In this document: positions 10,584 through 22,836 of the stretch, in pieces | Layout of the letters: each line of letters begins with the position of its first letter | Numbering within the stretch: position 1 is the first letter of the stretch | Source of the DNA: Eutrema japonicum | Lineage: Eukaryota; Streptophyta; Magnoliopsida; Brassicales; Brassicaceae | Length of the DNA stretch: 64,000 bases | Assembly: GCA_030161315.1 (NCBI GenBank) | Contig: BSQW01000008.1 | Location: 3,906,001 to 3,970,000, forward strand | Direction of reading: 5' to 3' | The notes under the pieces: generated by a model | The model's input: the letters and a program-made list of their open reading frames with translations, nothing else | Told to the model about the DNA's origin: nothing | The model's database searches: none | Position numbers and translations under genes: made by a program

Positions 10584-11154
10584 TGTTAGAGGGGGGATTA
10601 GCACCCCCTGGTTTAACTCGGTTCGAACCGAGATCGGTTCAATCAAGACCGGTTTACGATGGTTCGGATCGAGGATAAGTCGGCCTGAAAACATTGGGCC
10701 GAGCTCGGGATCTCGCTGAAAGCCCACCTCGGCTACCGATCTTGGGCCAGCACAAGACCAGTCCGTTACAACAGATGAAACCGGAATATTTCCTCTTTCC
10801 CGCCGATCTCGGAAATGGAAATATTCTCTTCGGTTGATTCATCGAGATATCAGGAATTTATCCTTATCTCGGCAAGAAAACCGGAAGATTTCCTTTTCCT
10901 AATCGAACTCGGAAAAGGAGAAGTCCTCCTGTCAACCGCCTCAAAAAAACTATAAATAAGGAGGCCATCGCCTCATTCTAGCCATCCACAACTTCCGCAA
11001 AGACAGAAAATAGAAGAGAGCTCGTTACCGATCTCGAATCTTTTTGTCTTTACCTTCTTACTTAAACTCTGTTGTAACGCCGACCTTGATCAATAAACGA
11101 GATTCCGACTAAAAAGTACTGTTTTACCCCTTTTGTGTGATTTACGGATCAACA
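10584..11154 (+). repeat. 3' LTR (571 bp)
   Basis: It starts TGTTAGAGG and ends GGATCAACA. TATA box TATAAATA at 10951-10958; AATAAA at 11092-11097. Bases 10923-11154 match 1-232 without a visible difference. Confidence 0.95.
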
Positions 11155-12184
11155 CTACACTTTCTTTCTCAGCTTCAACTTGAACAGAGTTTGGCGTAAT
11201 TTCTTGATGAACATACTCGGAAGCAGGATCCTCAACCAGTGTACCAGGAAGGTCCCATGGATCCAAATCTTTGGGAGAGTCAACTTGAACCTGAGATGGA
11301 ATCTCACCTTCTTGAAGATGAATCACTGTCCCAATGGGTACTTGCAGGACCTGTGGTGTGACACAAATATGCGGGATGATGTTTTTAATTCCCCAAGACA
11401 AAAAGAAAGAAGCAGAGGAACGCTAATGAGAATACAAAACCTTGTCTTGTCCTCTGTTTCCAATCATGTTCTTGGAAGTTCCTTGTCCAGCTTTCCCACC
11501 TTTCTGCAAAACTCATAAAAGTTAGATATGTAATCAGTTTAGACGAATTGCATCTTCCTCCAAAGACCCACAAAATCAAAAAAAAAGTCATAAACTTACA
11601 ACATGAGGTTGTAATCCGCTGAAATCCCAAACTGCGTGTGTGCATTCTAAGATCACATCACCTCCGCTCCCACCATTTCCACCTGAACTCATTTCAATTA
11701 CATTAACATTCTTTCGAATAATCGAAAACCAATCTTGTTTCCATTTCAGATACATCCACTAAAACCTATGACTATGGATTTTAGTTGTTGGAAACGGGAA
11801 TGATTCAATCTATCTATAACCAGTTCTGTATCATCAATTCGGAATAGTACCATCAGGTTTTCCGTAGCGATCAGTACGGCTCCGGCGGACGCTGGAACAA
11901 CCACTGCCACCTTCACCGCCTCTTGCGTACAGCGTAAACCTATCTCTCATTCTAGTCTCCTGCACAACATAGAAACCACAAATTCATTTGGAAAAAAAAA
12001 GAAGCAAATTTTTTGTTTGTGGATGAAGTGAATAGACGATGAATCGAACCTGCATAGGCGCAACTTTTTCTTTCTTCTCCGTAGAATCTGAGTAGAAGAC
12101 AACAGGATATCTCATCCATAGCGGTTTTTGAGTTCTTCGGTAGGATCCCAAATATCGAACAGGAACCGCCCGGCTCAGCCACAT
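11155..12184 (-). pseudogene. OBGM: Mitochondrial-type Obg GTPase, 5' part, cut by the retrotransposon
   Basis: Five exons on the minus strand: 12184-12050, 11959-11851, 11682-11600, 11503-11441 and 11350 to at least 11155, all GT-AG and in phase. The start is MWLSRAVPVRYLG, a basic, Arg-rich, mitochondrion-like presequence. It is followed by the glycine-rich Obg fold (ARGGEGGSGCSSVRRSR, GGNGGSGGDVILECT, then GGKAGQG and IGTVIHL). The last exon runs open through about 65 codons and stops being host sequence exactly at the 3' LTR (11154/11155). The G domain with its GTP-binding motifs is not in the window and would lie left of the element. Obg proteins act in ribosome assembly. Transcription through the insertion would meet stops in the LTR, so this allele is probably null. 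Assignment to OBGM rests on domain content and synteny. Confidence 0.85.
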
Positions 12185-12652
12185 CAACTTATCTCCGATA
12201 TAGCTCCGGAGAGGTAAAAGAGGGTTACAGTAAGATCGATCGGGGATTTGCCGCCGTGGTGGTTGTCGGTGAAGAAAGAGAAGACGGAGGCCGAGAGTTT
12301 AACGTGATGGGCTAGGCCCAAAAGAGTAACATTTTTTTTCTTTTAAAAAGGCCCGTTATATTATTTACTGTTATTAGATAAAGAGAATTTTACATTTGAA
12401 GAAGTAAACCATTCAGTAGTGTTACAAAAAAACTCTCATTCTTATTTTTATTTTTGGCATGATATTTGCTTAATGTAAGCAATAATTTGTGATTGGTAAA
12501 TAAAACATGCAAAATCGCGGAATCATCTTTGCCAATCAGTTGTACTTCTCAGAAATTCGAAATCATGAATTTGTATCAAACACATATACATGTATTATGT
12601 ATATTAAAATAAAATAAAATAAAAAACTGACTGAAACATTCAGTGCAAAAGA

Positions 12653-14497
12653 CTAACAAACACAAAGCAATTCATCTAAAACGTCATCAAAAATCAGATC
12701 TTCAAGCTCAAGAATCAGCCATTCAGATTCAGCTCGTAGATTCATCCATCCATCACCTTTTGTAAGATCTCTTCCCACAATATCGTCCAATGAACGATCT
12801 CTATTCTCAGTTCCTAACCCAGAGAGGCTCCACTCAACTCTTCCCCATACCTCTTCAAGCAAACGTTTCCCATTTGGAAATGCAAAAGATAATGTTTTAG
12901 GGAAATAGATGTGTGATTGGTTGTGAGTCTCAGTGATTACTTCGTTAACCAGACCAAAGAGAAGCTCTCTGTTCACTGCTTCTTCTTGTATCTCGAGTTC
13001 GTAGAGCAGTGATGGGTTCAGTGGTTGTTCTTCCGAGTGCCATTTTTCTCCGTTGTGTTCGTTTTCGAGGAAACCTGAAAGTTGTAGAACCTTCTTTACA
13101 AAACAGAAGCAAGCATCTTCATCTTCTTCTTCAAGGCTGTATAACTCAAAGGAAGTTAGACCTAAACCTGTAGAACAAGCATCCATAGATATGAGATTTG
13201 CATATTTTTCTCTCTTCAAATTAAGAGGATGAATTGTTTCATTCAAGAGCTTACCTTGTGAGGATAAAGTCTCTGTCTTTTGTGCAGTATTGTCCGAGGA
13301 ACCGGTACTAAGAACAGAATCTGGATCTTGTTGCAGGATTCTTTCGTTTGAGCTGTATAAGTGATTTTCTTGGCTTCTCTCATCTTTTTCTTCCTTCTCT
13401 GTTCTTGGCGGAGATTCAGATAGTAATAAAGATTTCTTGGGCCCAACGTTAGTATCTTGATCTAAAGACTTCCTAGCTTCTAGATTGGAAGTAGAACTGT
13501 CTCGTGGCAGGTCGGTCAGAAATGAACCAAGAACTTCAAGGCTGGACAATGACGAAATCCGTTTGAAGAATTGTGGTTTATTATCATCTCTCGAATCGCT
13601 CTTTTTCTCTTCATATGAAAGTTTTAAGCTCTTAGAACGCAATTCACCACCTTTTGTTCTAAAACTCTGCTCCAAGAGATGATAATATCTCCCTACAGAA
13701 TCATCTTTTGGGACAGCCGAATCGTACTTGTTCTTCTTCGTGTGCTTTCGGTCTTTAAGTGCCTTCTTGAGCAACTTCTTGATTTCTCGAAATCCACTTA
13801 TCACCGCGTGATTAAATCCATGATCATCAGCTGAGCCATGAGAAGAAGGTAAGATAGGTTTGTGTTCCTGAGGAGTGTCCCTTGGAACATTCAAAGTCAA
13901 AACGGCACCGTTCTGTTTTGGGGCATACCAATTCTCCCTCTGCTTGTGTTCAATCTTAGCGGGACGTGAAGAGCCTGAGAGAGGAAACGAGCCTGACTTG
14001 GGCAAAACTCTTGGATTAGACTTGATCTGGACTTGCTTCCCGAACTCCGAATTCGGATCTTTCAGTATCTTGACAAAAACATCTTCTTTTCTCAAGATTT
14101 CAAGAAAATCAACGTACTCTGTTACTTGCTTTGTTGTCATCATCTTCTTCAGTTGTCTCGTTGGCTTCTCCGCAACAACACTAAGAATCTTTGAATTTCC
14201 ATTCTTAGAATCAAGAAACGGTTCTTGTTCATCAGTTTTATGCACCAAGGAATGGGTTCTTGGAGTCTTCCAACCTATGAACACAGAGTAGCCCCATCAT
14301 AATTCAACAACTTTTATTTAAGATAAAAAAAAAAAAAAAGGTATATAAGATTACGAGATGGGCTTACAGATTGGGCGGTTCTTAGATCTCCAATGGTGAA
14401 AATCAAGCAGATGAAGCATTCCGGTTAACCATCCTGATTTGTGATTATATTTGCCATGTGTTGGACTCGAATTCTCGTTTTTTAACTGCTTCCCCAT
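12653..14497 (-). CDS. DUF4378 / TRM-like protein, 583 aa
   Basis: Two exons: 14497-14368 (43 codons plus 1 nt) and 14274-12653, GT-AG and in phase. The N terminus has GMLHLLDFHHWRSKN, the short W-containing motif near the start of TON1-recruiting-motif (TRM) proteins. The C-terminal 130 residues fit DUF4378 (ELLFGLVNEVI, then W..VEWSL, ending ELEDLIFDDVLDELLC). The middle is low-complexity, Ser/Lys/Glu-rich and likely disordered. TRM proteins recruit TON1 and PP2A to microtubules and shape cell form. That role is known for the family and only inferred here. It sits next to the Obg gene on the same strand with about 470 bp between them. In Arabidopsis the two may be annotated as one fused model; here there are separate starts and stops. 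Confidence 0.8.
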
Positions 14498-17400
14498 TTC
14501 GAATCCTTGGATCGGCAGAAAACATGCGTGTGAAGACGGAGTATAACAACAGCGACGTATTTAAAACACACACACAAAATTAGTCAGACCAGACTTAGTA
14601 GCTAGCTTGTCTGAAATCGTCAAATCCAAAAACACAAATCAAAGAAACGATTTTTATTTCTTGATCCAGGATAGAGGAAGAAAATCCGTTAAAAAGTTTA
14701 ACCGGTAGAAGCTGACCTGATCAAGAAGAAGAAGAAGTAAGCGATTCAGCAACCAGTAAGTCCAGGTGTTATTGGTTGAGTATTAAGGAACAACAACAAA
14801 ACTGAAGAGGACTCAAATGATATGCAACTGGAAGAAGAAAGAAGAAGGAAAACGAGGAAGACCTTGAACAAGAAAGTGAGACTTTTCCTTCTCCTATGTG
14901 GTTCTACTTTACCAGCCAAAGTTGGCCCGGTCTACTGGTTGAAAATCGTCAAATGTCTGTTTCATATATACTTATATAAGTTATAACGCACACACGCCAC
15001 CATTAATACATCTATTTCTACATTAATATATAGTATTTTTCAACTAATAAGTAAGGATTTAATCAAATATATATTTTTCTTATTATATAGTTTCATTTTT
15101 TTTTGTTATTTTAGTAGTACACATTTAGTATTTGAAAAAGTATTAAATGCTATTATTTTGTTGGTATTATATAAAAAAAAAATTCATTTTCTTTTAAATA
15201 ATAAATTATTTAATATTAATATTCGATTTACAGTGTTCCATCGGTCTTGTTTTATATGATGGATTAAAGTTTTTTCATACTATTTGATTTTTTTTTCAAT
15301 GCAAAAATTATTTATTTTAAATAATTACCTTTGTAGTATAAATCAGTTTTGGTCAGAGTTTAAAAATCAAAATAAGACCAGTTTGAATGTCGTTAAAGTT
15401 TCTAGAATTGGATTATTTTAATAAGACCGAAGCCACTTGCGCTGGTATAGTACGTCAACCAACTAAGTAGGATGAGTAGTTGTTAGGCCACCTCTGTTTG
15501 TGGCAAATTGTTATATACTATATTCTATGGGAGGTTGGCTCTCTTTTTGGCTGCTTAGACTTTTTTTGTATGTGTATTTTGTCCAAATGATTATAGGATG
15601 TTGTATATAAATTCGATATTAATAATAATATTCTCCAATCTCTAATTTTGAATAGCAGATTTATGTAAGCCAGAATTGATCTGAAAGTATTGGGAGATCG
15701 ATCATATCAAAATTATGAAAATTATGAAGATAATAAAATATTTAAAAGATTATTGAAGGTAACACTGGAAATGAATCTGACAGAAAAGGAGTTGAATAAT
15801 CTAGGAGAAATAGCATAAGGGTTTAAGAAATGGTATCATATGTGTTTTATATATAGTATTTGAAACCTTATGGTTTTTAGTATGTTATCTATGCATGTCA
15901 ATGCGTAATTTTATTTGCTCAACACTTATGCTAAAAAATGGTTAAGATATATACACCAATTACACATGATAAAAAACAATCTTATATCATGTAGTAGCAT
16001 ATACCTTTTTTACACGATTTAATTTAGGAAAACGGTCATAACTTATGACTCATAAGTAAAAGAAAAAAGAATTTGGTCTAACCTTGTTCGAGGTGTCCTC
16101 CATAATCAGTTCACGACAGATTGGAGTTCCCTTATTTTTCAACATGATCGAAAAACGTTGTTTGTTACCAGATATCTGTTTCAAATAATCATTTATGCAA
16201 TATAACGAGAGAAATAAACCAACAAAAGCATGGTGATCAACCATCAACAGCGCGTCGACTCATCAAACTTTTCGATAAGAAAATGAGGAACCGCATAAGT
16301 CCAACCCAAAAAAGTGGAAACAAACGCCTCACGGAAGGATTGATGTTCTGGTTTGTTTCAAGAAACATCAGTTGAAGAATTATCTTTGCTCTTTACTTTT
16401 TCCAAACATTTTTACTCTCTAAATCCATTTATAATCTCAACAAACGGATGCATTTTATTGTAAATATGATTTTTTGGGCTGAATAATTTTTTTTTTTTTT
16501 TTTAAGTACTGTCACAAAAGCATTTCAAATGATTTTACCCTGCCGTTAAAAAGTGGGACTATCATAAAAGTTGAGGGTCCCGGTCAGGACATACAAATCT
16601 TTGCACGCATTGTTTTCCGTGTCGATCTTTGTTTAACGTTTTCTCCATTATATTCTCCACTTGTTTTCTTTTCCCTATCGTATTATGATTGGAAAATTAT
16701 TATTTTCATTGCAACAACATCAACACTAAACCAGACGCCAAAATCTTCACATTAGACTATACTAGTACTATTAACTAACTGATCGAAATCTATAGTTAAG
16801 AAAACAAACTTATGGTTTTAGATTGATTGTGTCCTATCAAATTTTAATTAACATGTTTACCCAAAAAAAAAAAAAACTTTTAATCAACATTCAACAAAAA
16901 AATGAATATAAGAGAACTACACGTAAGTATGCTTTAATCCATGCAAGAAATTTAATTTTCATTTATATTATATTTATGTATGGAGACTTATACAGGTTTG
17001 CATAGATCTAGTTATTTTTATAGAGGATCATGCACCCACATAAAACAGACTGCCACACAGATTCGCACAAGAAGACTGTAAAAGAAAAAGAAGCTCCTAA
17101 AAATATGAGAAAATAGTATTTTGGGAATTTTAAAACATAGCATCAAGAGAAACACGGATTTGTATGATCAAGTTCCTGTTCCTTAGTCAGCAAACGCCCT
17201 TTTTTACTTTATGAATTATCCTTAGATTTTGTATTTTTTTTTGTTTGATAACGCTTTTGTATATTATAAAAATTTCTTAACAATCAAAAAATGATAAATA
17301 GTTAGTAATGTTCACTACTCGGTTTTGGTCAGGCAAACGTACGTATATAGGCATAAATTGAATTTCAACGGAAATTGAGTATAACTAGAACTAGCTGAAA

Positions 17401-17764
17401 AATATTACACATTCAATGAGATTTAGTTAAAATAAGAGTATATAAGTTGGACTGTTACACATACGACACAAATCCATTGAGACATAGCAACTTCAGAATC
17501 AGATAACCATGAAACCACACAATACAGAACAGATTATATATATGACACACCTGAATATCTATATATATATAACTAAGTATCGATCTTAAGTTGTAGAACC
17601 AAAAACTCTAATCAAAATACCTTTTCGATTGTCTCAGTACTTCTCCACGATCAAAGTCCCGCACACGTACGTACTCTGCATGCATTTGATCCTGACCGTT
17701 CGTAATCATTTAAATCAATCTCCACGTCGAAACATACATTAACGATCCCACAAAACACAAAATC
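14498..17764. other. Intergenic, AT-rich; PLL5 locus missing
   Basis: 14498-14900 holds the likely 5' UTR and promoter of the DUF4378 gene. The rest is AT-rich with short A/T runs and no coding frame beyond chance. A PP2C gene (PLL5 type) is expected here from Arabidopsis order, but I see no PP2C-like frame on either strand. Confidence 0.6.
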
Positions 17765-19086
17765 TCACAAGAGTTGGTGATGATCGTTAGAAGAAGGCCC
17801 CGAGAAATCCGAATTGTTCCAAAAGTACTGATTTGTTTGATTTCCCGGAGACGTTAAACCGGAGTCCGGTCTAGATAAGTTAACCAGATTGCGTTGTTCT
17901 TCCATCTTCACCGGAGCGGTCTGGTAAGCCCGAGAATCAACCATGGAAGTAGAGGAAAAAGATATTCCGACGTTGTTTCCCATATTGCCCTCGTTCTGGA
18001 AAGCGTATAGCCCCGTCGTCGGATCGAAGAGAGCGAATTGACTCAGCGAACCAGCGGAGGCCATTAGGTTGTTTTCATTGTTGTTGTTGTCATGAATGTT
18101 TCCGGTCATCGGAGCTGAAGTGTTTCGTCCATTTCCGACATGAAGAAACCCTAGATCGTTCATCAAACTTGAACCGATCTGGTGAGCTTGGTTGTTGCCA
18201 ATAGTGGCAGCTAAGTTCAAACCAATACCTCCGAGTTGAGTGAGATTGTTAAGAGTTGGTAAAAAGGGGAACTGATGATTTGTCCTTAGCTGTCCTGAGC
18301 TAGAACTTGGAGTGTTGACCGTGGGAGAAGACTGTTTGGACGAAGAAGAAGATTTTGAATTACCACTTTTGCCCTTTTTGTTATTCCTCCGGCAGCCTCC
18401 ACCGACGGGGACGTTCCTCAGGGCGCCGCCACGTGTCCAGTAGCGGCGGCAACCCTTGCAGAAGTGGCGAGGCTGAGTGAGGTTATAGTTGTTATAGTAA
18501 CAGAACTTAGTGTTGATGGAGTCACATCGAGGACACTTTAGGGCTCCCTCAGGCGGAGGAGCTTTGGCCTGCCTCGATCTCTCCGCCATGGATCCACCCA
18601 GCCTCGCCGGAAGACCACCGGAGGCAGCAGCATGGTGGTGGTTGGGGTTAGGGTTTTGTGGGTTAGGTGGAAGTTGGTGAGAGAGTAGTCCGTGGCCACT
18701 AACTATACTTCCATTTTCATGAAGTTGATGTTGATGATGAATCTGATGATTCGAGTTCGCAGGCTGAAAAAAAAGAAACTCAAAGTAATCAAAATAAAAT
18801 AAAGAACCAAGAAACTCCAAATTCAATACTGGTGTAATTTTTATTTATAAAGCAAGAAATACCATATATATAGATGTTGGAAATTTAAAGAAAGCGGGTT
18901 ATAATAAAAAGATGAGAATAGGAATATATTTTGGAAATGAATCAAAATTAGTACTAAACGAATCAAAACATCAATGAAGAATTTAAGAGAGAAATTGCAA
19001 AAAGAGAGAAAGAGAGACAGAGAGAACATTTGCTAATGGGAAGATCAAAGAAGTGAAACCTGTGACCAATTGGATGAGAAAACCAT
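17765..19086 (-). CDS. OBP2: Dof zinc-finger transcription factor (OBP2/DOF1.1 type)
   Basis: Two exons: a 9-codon first exon (19086-19060, MVFSSNWSQ) and 18763-17765, phase 0, 341 residues. The Dof finger (about residues 84-138) has CPRC, then FCYYNNYN, then CKGCRRYWTRGG: the C-X2-C-X21-C-X2-C pattern. It is followed by a basic stretch RRNNKKGKS. The rest is Ser-, Asn- and Gln-rich, as usual in Dof activators. Dof proteins bind AAAG cores; Arabidopsis OBP2 (At1g07640) promotes glucosinolate synthesis genes, a pathway typical of crucifers. The tiny first exon and the position before LMK1 support the OBP2 assignment. The upstream 200 bases are CT-rich on the sense strand, as in a plant 5' UTR. 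Confidence 0.92.
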
Positions 19087-20437
19087 TGTTCTTCTATACC
19101 CTTTATTATATCTCTTCTTCCTTCTTTAATAAAGTTTGATGGATCTTTAGGGGAAAGAACTCCAAGAAAAAACTTGGTGGGGGAATCCAAAAAAAAAAAA
19201 GGGGCAAAACGAAAGAGAGGAAGCAAGACGACCAAAGAGAAACGCGAAGAGAGCACAAAATCAAAAAGGAAAGTGAGAAGAGAGAAGGAGAACAAAGACA
19301 AATTAAAGGAAAGAAAATGCTTTTTTAACGAGAAAAAGAAAAGGAGTTTTGGTTCTTTTTATGATTTCTATATATTTGTATGATTCCCACTCTCATCTCC
19401 TAATGTGTATACGCGTCTATAATTCATCTGTGTATAATTTTTAGTTGTGATTCCCTTTTTTTAGGGTTTAGTGGGGACATTTCTTCGCCTATAAGGTTCC
19501 TCTCCCAGACGTCTATGGAATAAATATATTTATAGGGGAAGAAATGTTTTGAAACAATACCATATATGGGAAAGATTATAAAACTATTCATGTTTTTAAA
19601 TTTTAATTCGTACAATTTTTTAATTAGCGAGGTCAAATTATAGAGTATTACTTGGAAAACGATATTGTATTAATAAAATGCACCGCAAACTTTTTAATAT
19701 ATTGTTAATTTGTGAGAAAGTTTTTGTAAAAAATATTTAAAATGAAACGGAAAGTTTCAAGTTTAAAACAAAATGATGGAGTCTATTACCTAATTGAAAA
19801 GTAAAGTTAAATTTTGTTGTGTTTGTTTAATATAACTAGCTATTTATAATTGTAAACCGGAAAGGTTATATATAAAAAGTCTATATATATACATCTATAA
19901 AAAAACATGGTTTTGCTCTCATCAAATAGTTACACGAGGTAGCTTGAGAGACAAATAATATATATATCTGTTCTTTCTTTAACTGAGTGTCTGTTCTTTA
20001 TCTCATGATTTCTTCTTTATATTAAAATTTCATTTTTTTTTAGTTAAAGTACGGATTTTTTTTGAATTTTCTTACTATTGTGACTAAATGATATTTTTCC
20101 CGGAAAAATAAGATGTTCCTATAAAGGATAGTAAATGTAAATGTCAAAATGAATATCATCGTATCATCTATCAAGGCTCAAGAAGAATTCCAAAGTTAGA
20201 TCTATTATACAAAACATAGATTATCGACGTAACTAATTTTGTATAAAATGAAATATGCCAGAAACAATTTTGTATATTTTTTTTTCCACTTTTGTAAGAT
20301 TTAAGCCAGTAAATTCAATATACTGGAAATTGTCATAATTGTCATTAATAATATGGAAATTGTTATTACTCTATGGTCTTCTTTTGTAATACAAAAAACG
20401 ACAATTCAAAAAAAAATACAATATTTCTGTTCCCCCT

Positions 20438-20461
20438 CCCCCCCCCCCCCCCCCCCCCCCC
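20438..20461 (+). repeat. C24 homopolymer
   Basis: 24 consecutive C, preceded by T-CCCCC-T. The minus strand is a G24 run with G-quadruplex potential. Assembly length may be unreliable. Confidence 0.9.
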
Positions 20462-20980
20462 TAAATTATATCAGAATTCAAAAATTCCAATAAAACCACC
20501 AAATATAGGGTGAGAAATAGTTCTTAAAAGTTTAGAAATATTGAGTCTTACATGATTTATTTACCCTTCATAAATTGTTTGTGGCATTTTGGAAATTTCC
20601 CAAAGTGATATGGTATATTTGGAACTCAAAATTTGTTAGTTTATTTCAGAAAGAAATTAGTTGGAAGTTATCACTTCACTTTTATTATCTTTTAAATGGA
20701 TTTTAAGTGTATGGGTATAATTAATCAGAAATATATATGACATCTTTATAATTTGAATGCCAAGCCCCATATGCCATATCTAAAGCACATCATCATCATT
20801 CTCTATTACACTTTTGGTGGGATCTCTTGTCTATTATACAATGGTGAGTAATTGTTTTTGCATAATATCTTAACAGATGTTTGTATTTACAAATTTGGTA
20901 TTTTATGTAGTCGGCTACATATGAATAAATTAAGTTGGAATTCTACCTTTGAACCAAACGATCTTCACCCAAGAGAAATA

Positions 20981-21036
20981 GGTGACCGGTGACCGGTGAC
21001 CGAGAAATAGGTGATTGGTGACCGTTGACCGGTGAG
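20981..21036 (+). repeat. GGTGACCG short tandem repeat
   Basis: GGTGACC recurs about five times, partly degenerate (GGTGATT, GTTGACC), with GAGAAATA duplicated at 20974 and 21002. GGTGACC is close to its own reverse complement, so the tract can fold. Confidence 0.75.
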
Positions 21037-21869
21037 CACAAGGCAAGCTATTTTAAGAAGATGGGAAAACTAAACTTGTTGTGGTGTATTTAACGTCCTA
21101 TAACATTTTTAACTTGATTTATTAAAAAATTAACGATTTTTCCTATATATAATCAATTTATTAAAACTAAAGTAGTTGAAGAAAATACAACATCACCGAG
21201 TAGATAATGAAATTTGGCTTTCAAAGTGAAAAAGAGTCGCTCGTTTAAGACTAAAACTTTTATATATTGGGCCAAAAAATTATGTAACAAAACGTACTAC
21301 TTGTTAAAAGAGCTTTACATTTTGCAGTTTATCTCTACATTTTCTCTACTCTTTTCCTTTTTCTCCTTTTAATCTCTCTCTTATATCTTCATTGATCACT
21401 CGTTTCGTTTTTTGGGTTTTGATGTCATCACTCGTTTTGTTTATAAATTGCGAAACCTTTTTTTCAGAAAGGGACCGCCAAAGATAGCCTACTTGCAACA
21501 TTATTATAACACAACGTACTGCTTCGAGTGGGGCAAAACTCGCCACCGCGAATAATCTTAAATTTGTTTTCTCAATAAACAGAAAAAGGGAAAATAGTAA
21601 AAGGACGTTCATGCATGAATCCATCACGAATACCTTTTCATATACCAAAACCATCATGTATACTCTTATCGTTCTTCGTCTGCTTTCGCCCTTTATAATG
21701 GGTAAATGCTCTCATTTCAGATTAAGTTATTTTCCGGCTTTTCCTCGGAAATTGTGTTTCACGTAAACGTAATTGTGTGATGACTAAGTAAATCCAGAGA
21801 ACAAAAAGTTCAAAAAAAAAAAACAGAGAACATTATAATATGTCAATTCTACATATAAAACCATATGTA

Positions 21870-22038
21870 TACTCGATCCATTTCAAAATAATAAATGTCG
21901 TTTTAGGAGAAAATTTTAATTTTCCAATTAAATGTCACTTTGAAACTTCAATATATTTTTTTTATCATAAATGTTTAGTTTACCCATAATCAATATTAGC
22001 TAAAAAATAATCCTGTTTTTTTTTAAACAGATGGAGTA
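21870..22038. mobile_element. Stowaway/mariner-like MITE
   Basis: About 169 bp, starting TACTCGATCCATTTCAAAAT and ending with the inverted form ATGGAGTA, with TA at both ends. It is AT-rich with no coding capacity. It resembles the common plant family whose ends begin CTC(C)(C/G)TC(C)GTTTCA. Confidence 0.65.
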
Positions 22039-22200
22039 TGAAAAAATAAAAAATAATACAATCACTCGTTTGTCTTTATGGTAGCATAGAGTTTGTAAAA
22101 ATGTAATCGTGAACGGTATTTCACTTTAATTTCATCAAGCTTTTAATATTTTATGATGTTAAAAAAAAAAAGAACACGAAGTTTCGAACAATTGAATGAT

Positions 22201-22238
22201 TAAATATTAAATATTAAATATTAAATATTAAATATTAA
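22201..22238 (+). repeat. TAAATAT tandem repeat
   Basis: Five copies of the 7-bp unit TAAATAT. Confidence 0.85.
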
Positions 22239-22836
22239 TCAGGTTTTTAATATATGTTATAAATTGTTGGTTATATAAAATAAAAAAATTTAAAATGATG
22301 GGATCAGCCGACCCCTGCTCTTTCAATGCCTTTGCCACTGATTCAAGCAGAGCAAACACAGGCTTGCAATCCTCATTTCCATAAAAAAAATTGACCTTTA
22401 AATTTTAAAAAATCTTTTTAGTTTAGTAATAAATTTATAAAAACTTTTTTGATAAAATCATAAATTTAAAATTTAGTATGGTGAAATGGTCCAAATTTAT
22501 TTGTTTGGCTTGCAGCATTCTAAAATTCAGGATCGGTTTTGTTTATTGTTTTTTTAGGGTTGTAATATATGTGTTCTGGTTGATTATTTATTTGTTTATT
22601 TATTTAATTAATTGATGGTAGTAGAAATAAAACGTGGAATATATGATAGGGACATGAAACAAAAGTAAGAACATTAGTGGTGTGGGAATCTGATTCCTTG
22701 TCAATTAATTGCACCGTCCCCCTCAGCTTTTCTCCCCTCTTAAGCTTTTTATATCTGTGCAAAAGCTTACTCCTTAATCTTTGTACCTGTAAATTACACA
22801 CACACACAAATACGTCACACGTGCACAGGCAATACA

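Larger units (their letters stand above)
1..11154 (+). mobile_element. Tat-lineage Ty3/gypsy LTR retrotransposon, 5' LTR cut by window edge
   Basis: Seen: the first 232 bases recur at 10923-11154, giving a 5' LTR fragment and a complete 3' LTR of 571 bp (10584-11154, TG...CA). A primer binding site follows the 5' LTR, a G-rich polypurine tract precedes the 3' LTR, and gag-pol fills 299-5980. With a full 5' LTR the element would be about 11.5 kb. The integrase lies after RT/RNase H (gypsy order), there is a second archaeal-type RNase H and no chromodomain, and there is a long region between pol and the 3' LTR with an antisense gene. These are known marks of the Tat group. The 5-bp target duplicate on the right should be CTACA (11155-11159); its partner lies left of the window. 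I saw no LTR difference over 232 bases, so insertion is recent. It sits in an exon of an Obg GTPase gene. Confidence 0.95.
19087..22836. other. Intergenic with small repeats
   Basis: No gene recognised. It contains a 24-C run, a GGTGACC array, a Stowaway-like MITE and a TAAATAT tandem repeat, listed separately. A short exon-like minus-strand stretch near 22690-22790 (VQRLRSKLLHRYKKLKRG, preceded by an AG) is too small to call. Confidence 0.6.
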
